Of a stretch of 64,000 bases of DNA, positions 61,238 to 64,000 are shown piece by piece. The DNA is from Thalassotalea euphylliae (GTDB taxonomy: Bacteria; Pseudomonadota; Gammaproteobacteria; Enterobacterales; Alteromonadaceae), in assembly GCF_003390335.1 (NCBI RefSeq), contig NZ_QUOU01000001.1, positions 2,914,001 through 2,978,000 of the forward strand, in the 5' to 3' direction. The notes below the pieces were generated by a model that made no database searches, was not told the DNA's origin, and was given only the letters and a program-made list of their open reading frames with translations. Within the stretch, counting starts at the first letter, position 1. Every line of letters starts with the position of its first letter. Both the position numbers and the translations under genes were made by a program.

Positions 61238-62887
61238 TTACATGTTCGGGTAATTTGGACCACCCGTGCCTTCTGGCGCTACCCAGGTAATATTCTGGCT
61301 TGGGTCTTTAATGTCACACGTTTTACAGTGAATACAGTTTTGTGCATTAATGACAAACTGCTTACCGTCTTCTGTTTCTTGTACTTCATATACGCCAGCT
61401 GGACAGTAACGCTGTGCAGGCTCTGCGTATTTTTCCATGTTCACTGTCATTGGAATGCTTGCATCGGCTAGTTTTAAGTGGCATGGCTGTTCTTCTTCGT
61501 GGTTAGTGTTCGATAAGAACACAGACGATAAGCGGTCAAAGCTTAACTTGCCATCAGGCTTAGCATAGTCAATAACTGGTGCTTCACTTGCCAGTTTTAA
61601 CTGCGCGTGATCAAGAGAGTCATCACGGAAGTTAAATGGCAATTTACCGCCAAAGAAGTTTTGGTCGATGGTCGTGTATGCACCACCCCAGAATGTACCT
61701 AGTTTGTGCATTGATGGTGTAAAGTTACGTGTGTTGTACAACTCTTCGTATAACCAAGACGCTTTAAACTTCTCATCGTAAGCAGTTAAGTCTTTACCGC
61801 CTTCATCGCCGCTCGCTAGCGCTTCAACAATCGTTTCCGCCGCCAATAAGCCAGACTTCATCGCCGCGTGGTTACCTTTGATTTTCGCCGCATTCATGGT
61901 ACCGGCATCACAACCGACAATAATACCACCCGGCATAGTTTGCTTGATCAATGAATTAAAGCCACCTTTCGCTAAAGCACGTGCACCGTAAGAAACACGC
62001 TTACCGCCTGCTAAATATTGGCTAATTTTAGGGTGATGCTTGTAACGCTGGAATTCTTCAAACGGACTTAAATGCGGGTTTGAGTAGCTTAAATCAACAA
62101 TTAAACCAACAAACACTTGGTTGTTTTCGGCGTGATACAAGTAACCACCGCCGCCGGTGTCATTGCTTAATGGCCAGCCTGCAGAGTGTACGACTAAGCC
62201 TTCTTGGTGCTTCTCTGGATCAATATCCCAAATTTCTTTAAAACCAATACCATAATGCTGTGGTGATTTGCCATCGCTTAAATCAAACTTGTTGATAAGC
62301 TCTTTACCCAAGTGACCACGACAACCTTCGGCAAATACTGTGTACTTGGCACGAAGTTCCATACCCGGCATAAATGAGTCTTTTTCATTACCGTCGCGAT
62401 CTAAGCCCATATCGCCAGTAATGATGCCACCAACGCTGCCATCTTCGTTGTAAATAACTTCTTGTGCCGCAAAGCCCGGGAAGATTTCAACGCCCAACTC
62501 TTCCGCTTGCTCTGCCAACCAACGACAGACATTACCCATACTGACAATGTAGTTACCTTCATTGTGCATGGTTTTAGGTGTCATAAAGCCCGGCAATTTG
62601 TGCGCGCTATTTTCACCATTGAAATAATAAATGTCATCGCCGCTTACTGGCGTGTTTAACGGCGCCCCTTTTTCTTTCCAATCAGGGAAAAGTTCTGTTA
62701 GCGAGCTAGGTTCAAATACCGCACCTGAAAGTATGTGTGCACCGACTTCTGAGCCCTTTTCAACCACACATACCATCAACTCTTGTTCTTTCTCTTGTGC
62801 TTGCTGCATGATGCGACAAGCAGCCGCTAGACCTGATGGACCGGCACCCACGATGACGACATCAAACTCCATCGATTCGCGTTCCAT
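61238..62887 (-). CDS. Electron transfer flavoprotein-ubiquinone oxidoreductase
   Basis: 549 residues from the ATG at 62887, chosen because AAGGGGG lies about 5 bases upstream; an in-frame start 12 codons earlier overlaps the PsrA box. The FAD Rossmann motif is VVIVGAGPSGLAAAC (about 9-23), and the C-terminus binds a 4Fe-4S cluster through cysteines in CPAGVYEV and CIHCKTCDIKDP. It passes electrons from reduced ETF, produced by acyl-CoA dehydrogenases, to the quinone pool at the inner membrane. Length and layout match the family. Divergent from etfBA, with PsrA-type boxes between. Confidence 0.96.
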   Translation of the reverse strand: MERESMEFDVVIVGAGPSGLAAACRIMQQAQEKEQELMVCVVEKGSEVGAHILSGAVFEPSSLTELFPDWKEKGAPLNTPVSGDDIYYFNGENSAHKLPGFMTPKTMHNEGNYIVSMGNVCRWLAEQAEELGVEIFPGFAAQEVIYNEDGSVGGIITGDMGLDRDGNEKDSFMPGMELRAKYTVFAEGCRGHLGKELINKFDLSDGKSPQHYGIGFKEIWDIDPEKHQEGLVVHSAGWPLSNDTGGGGYLYHAENNQVFVGLIVDLSYSNPHLSPFEEFQRYKHHPKISQYLAGGKRVSYGARALAKGGFNSLIKQTMPGGIIVGCDAGTMNAAKIKGNHAAMKSGLLAAETIVEALASGDEGGKDLTAYDEKFKASWLYEELYNTRNFTPSMHKLGTFWGGAYTTIDQNFFGGKLPFNFRDDSLDHAQLKLASEAPVIDYAKPDGKLSFDRLSSVFLSNTNHEEEQPCHLKLADASIPMTVNMEKYAEPAQRYCPAGVYEVQETEDGKQFVINAQNCIHCKTCDIKDPSQNITWVAPEGTGGPNYPNM

Positions 62888-62917
62888 AATTCCCCCTTGA
62901 ATGTTTTGTTTCGCGTC

Positions 62918-62937
62918 ATTCAAACACTCGTTTGAAT
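62918..62937. promoter_or_regulatory. PsrA-type operator box 1
   Basis: ATTCAAAC-ACTC-GTTTGAAT, a perfect 8-base palindrome around 4 bases. It matches the published PsrA consensus (C/G)AAAC-N2-4-GTTT(G/C). It lies about 31 bp before the ETF-QO start. PsrA is a TetR-family, fatty-acid-responsive repressor of beta-oxidation genes in several gammaproteobacteria; no psrA gene is in the window. Confidence 0.75.
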
Positions 62938-62938
62938 T

Positions 62939-62954
62939 TCAAACATGCGTTTGA
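62939..62954. promoter_or_regulatory. PsrA-type operator box 2
   Basis: TCAAAC-ATGC-GTTTGA, directly beside box 1 with centres 19 bp apart. Two adjoining boxes suggest cooperative binding over the ETF-QO promoter. Confidence 0.7.
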
Positions 62955-63131
62955 TAATATCTCCCCATTATAGATATTTTGCCGACAAATACTATCCTGT
63001 TAAAAACAATTTACTCGCTGAGCATTGATTTTGCGCAAGTGAGTTCATAGATCTAAAACGTGGAGCATTGACGTAACCGTTAACTAAAAGTAGTCTGTCG
63101 AGCGTTTACTCAAATTTTGGTGATAACACTA

Positions 63132-63145
63132 AGGTGTTAACACCT
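63132..63145. promoter_or_regulatory. Perfect 14-bp palindrome upstream of etfB
   Basis: AGGTGTTAACACCT, about 32 bp before the etfB ATG. It may be a regulator site or an mRNA stem near the ribosome site. Its regulator is not recognised. Confidence 0.4.
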
Positions 63146-63177
63146 CTTACATGACAAGAAATAAAATAGAGGCGATG

Positions 63178-63930
63178 ATGAAAGTATTAGTACCCATCAA
63201 ACGCGTAATTGACTATAACGTCAAGGTACGTGTTAAACCTGACAATTCAGATGTTGACTTAGCTAACGTAAAAATGGCGGTTAACCCATTCTGTGAAATC
63301 GCAGTAGAAGAAGCTGTTCGCTTAAAAGAAGCTGGCGTCGCAACAGAAGTCGTTGTTGTTTCTATCGGCGACAAAAAGTGTGAAGAGCAAATCCGCACGG
63401 CATTAGCGCTTGGTGCAGACCGCGCAATTCGCATTGAGACGGAAGTCGCGTTAGATTCAATTAACATCGCTAAATTGCTACAAAAAGTGGTTGAAGAAGA
63501 AGCGCCTCAACTGGTTATCCTTGGTAAGCAGTCAATTGACTCAGACAACAACCAAACGGGCCAAATGTTAGGTGCCCTAACAGGTATGCCGCAAGGTACA
63601 TTCGCGTCTGAAGTTAAAGTTGAAGGCGACAAAGTCAACGTTACTCGTGAAGTTGATGGTGGCCTACAAACAGTAGCACTTAACCTACCTGCGATTGTCA
63701 CCACTGATCTTCGTTTGAACGAACCGCGTTACGCAAAATTACCTGACATCATGAAAGCTAAGCGTAAGCCTTTAGATGTTAAAGCCGCAGGTGATTTTGG
63801 TATCGACTTGAGCCCGCGTGCTAACGTCATCAAAGTAACACCGCCTGCAGAGCGCAGCGCTGGTATTATGGTTGAGTCTGTTGACCAATTAATTGAGAAG
63901 TTAAAAACTGAAGCGAAGGTGATCTCATGA
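63178..63930 (+). CDS. etfB: Electron transfer flavoprotein beta subunit
   Basis: 250 residues; the ATG at 63178 is chosen because GAGG is 5 bases upstream and the family begins [20 protein letters not shown]. Signature segments [16 protein letters not shown] and [20 protein letters not shown] belong to the ETF beta/FixA family (AMP-binding). It pairs with EtfA to carry electrons from acyl-CoA dehydrogenases to ETF-QO. Its stop overlaps the etfA ATG (ATGA). Confidence 0.96.
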   Translation: MKVLVPIKRVIDYNVKVRVKPDNSDVDLANVKMAVNPFCEIAVEEAVRLKEAGVATEVVVVSIGDKKCEEQIRTALALGADRAIRIETEVALDSINIAKLLQKVVEEEAPQLVILGKQSIDSDNNQTGQMLGALTGMPQGTFASEVKVEGDKVNVTREVDGGLQTVALNLPAIVTTDLRLNEPRYAKLPDIMKAKRKPLDVKAAGDFGIDLSPRANVIKVTPPAERSAGIMVESVDQLIEKLKTEAKVIS

Positions 63931-64000
63931 TTTTAGTTTACGCAGAACACGACAACAGCAGCTTAAAAGCTGAAACGTTAAAAACAGTTGCAGCTGCACA
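63927..64000 (+). CDS. etfA: Electron transfer flavoprotein alpha subunit, partial
   Basis: Only the first 24 codons are inside the window ([20 protein letters not shown]). The opening is that of EtfA, which holds FAD. The ATG overlaps the etfB TGA by 3 bp, so the two are translated together. The gene runs off the right edge. Confidence 0.9.
   Translation, partial: MILVYAEHDNSSLKAETLKTVAAA

Overview
The window looks like chromosomal DNA of a marine gammaproteobacterium of the Alteromonadales type; Colwelliaceae (Colwellia/Thalassotalea-like) is my best guess. The evidence is a complete rnfABCDGE cluster, a CsrD-like degenerate GGDEF/EAL protein, an MshA-like pilin, PsrA-type operator boxes in front of the electron-transfer flavoprotein genes, and a gammaproteobacterial PEP-CTERM variant. 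No tRNA, rRNA, CRISPR array, phage integrase or intact insertion sequence was seen. Gene starts were re-chosen where a Shine-Dalgarno sequence or family alignment favoured an internal codon.

Layout. 0.4-2.3 kb: CsrD-like membrane protein. 2.4-8.7 kb: rnfABCDGE, encoding an ion-motive ferredoxin:NAD oxidoreductase, with overlapping or nearly touching genes and a very long repetitive RnfC tail. 8.8-13.6 kb: a DNA-repair neighbourhood with two different endonuclease III genes (one missing the iron-sulfur cysteine set, one canonical). They are separated by a divergent TauE-type permease/AraC regulator pair and followed by a threonine-aldolase-like gene and then a decayed second copy of the nth 3' end. 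14-30.5 kb: mostly single-gene units, often closed by clear hairpin terminators: orphan type IV pilin, TetR regulator with a putative operator, hypothetical membrane protein plus GNAT, SelW-like protein, membrane redoxin, glyoxalase I, EAL-CBS-GGDEF protein, class V aminotransferase, M28 peptidase, cupin-like secreted protein, J-domain protein, GNAT, DUF885 lipoprotein, MscS channel, DUF2780 protein.

30.6-60.8 kb, all on the minus strand: a type I secretion locus. It holds a 26-kb gene (about 8,710 residues, roughly 41% of the window) for a giant secreted modular protein, then a small PEP-CTERM-like protein, a PrtD-type ABC exporter and an HlyD-type adaptor. The outer-membrane TolC partner is not in the window. 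By my reading the giant protein is: N-terminal DUF4347 domain; eight blocks that each contain exactly seven blade-like repeats (candidate seven-bladed beta-propellers) separated by a recurring ~150-residue domain; one cadherin-like domain; seven PKD domains; thirteen Calx-beta domains; about fourteen more PKD domains; a unique region; four 40-residue repeats; and a short tail. No RTX nonapeptides were seen. The Calx-beta and second PKD arrays contain long, almost identical DNA repeats (702/1404 bp and ~1968 bp), a sign of recent internal duplication or gene conversion.

61.2-64.0 kb: ETF-ubiquinone oxidoreductase and divergent etfBA (etfA cut by the window end), sharing a control region with two PsrA-type palindromes, as expected for fatty-acid oxidation genes. 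Identifications rest on motif and family recognition by eye; no database search was possible.
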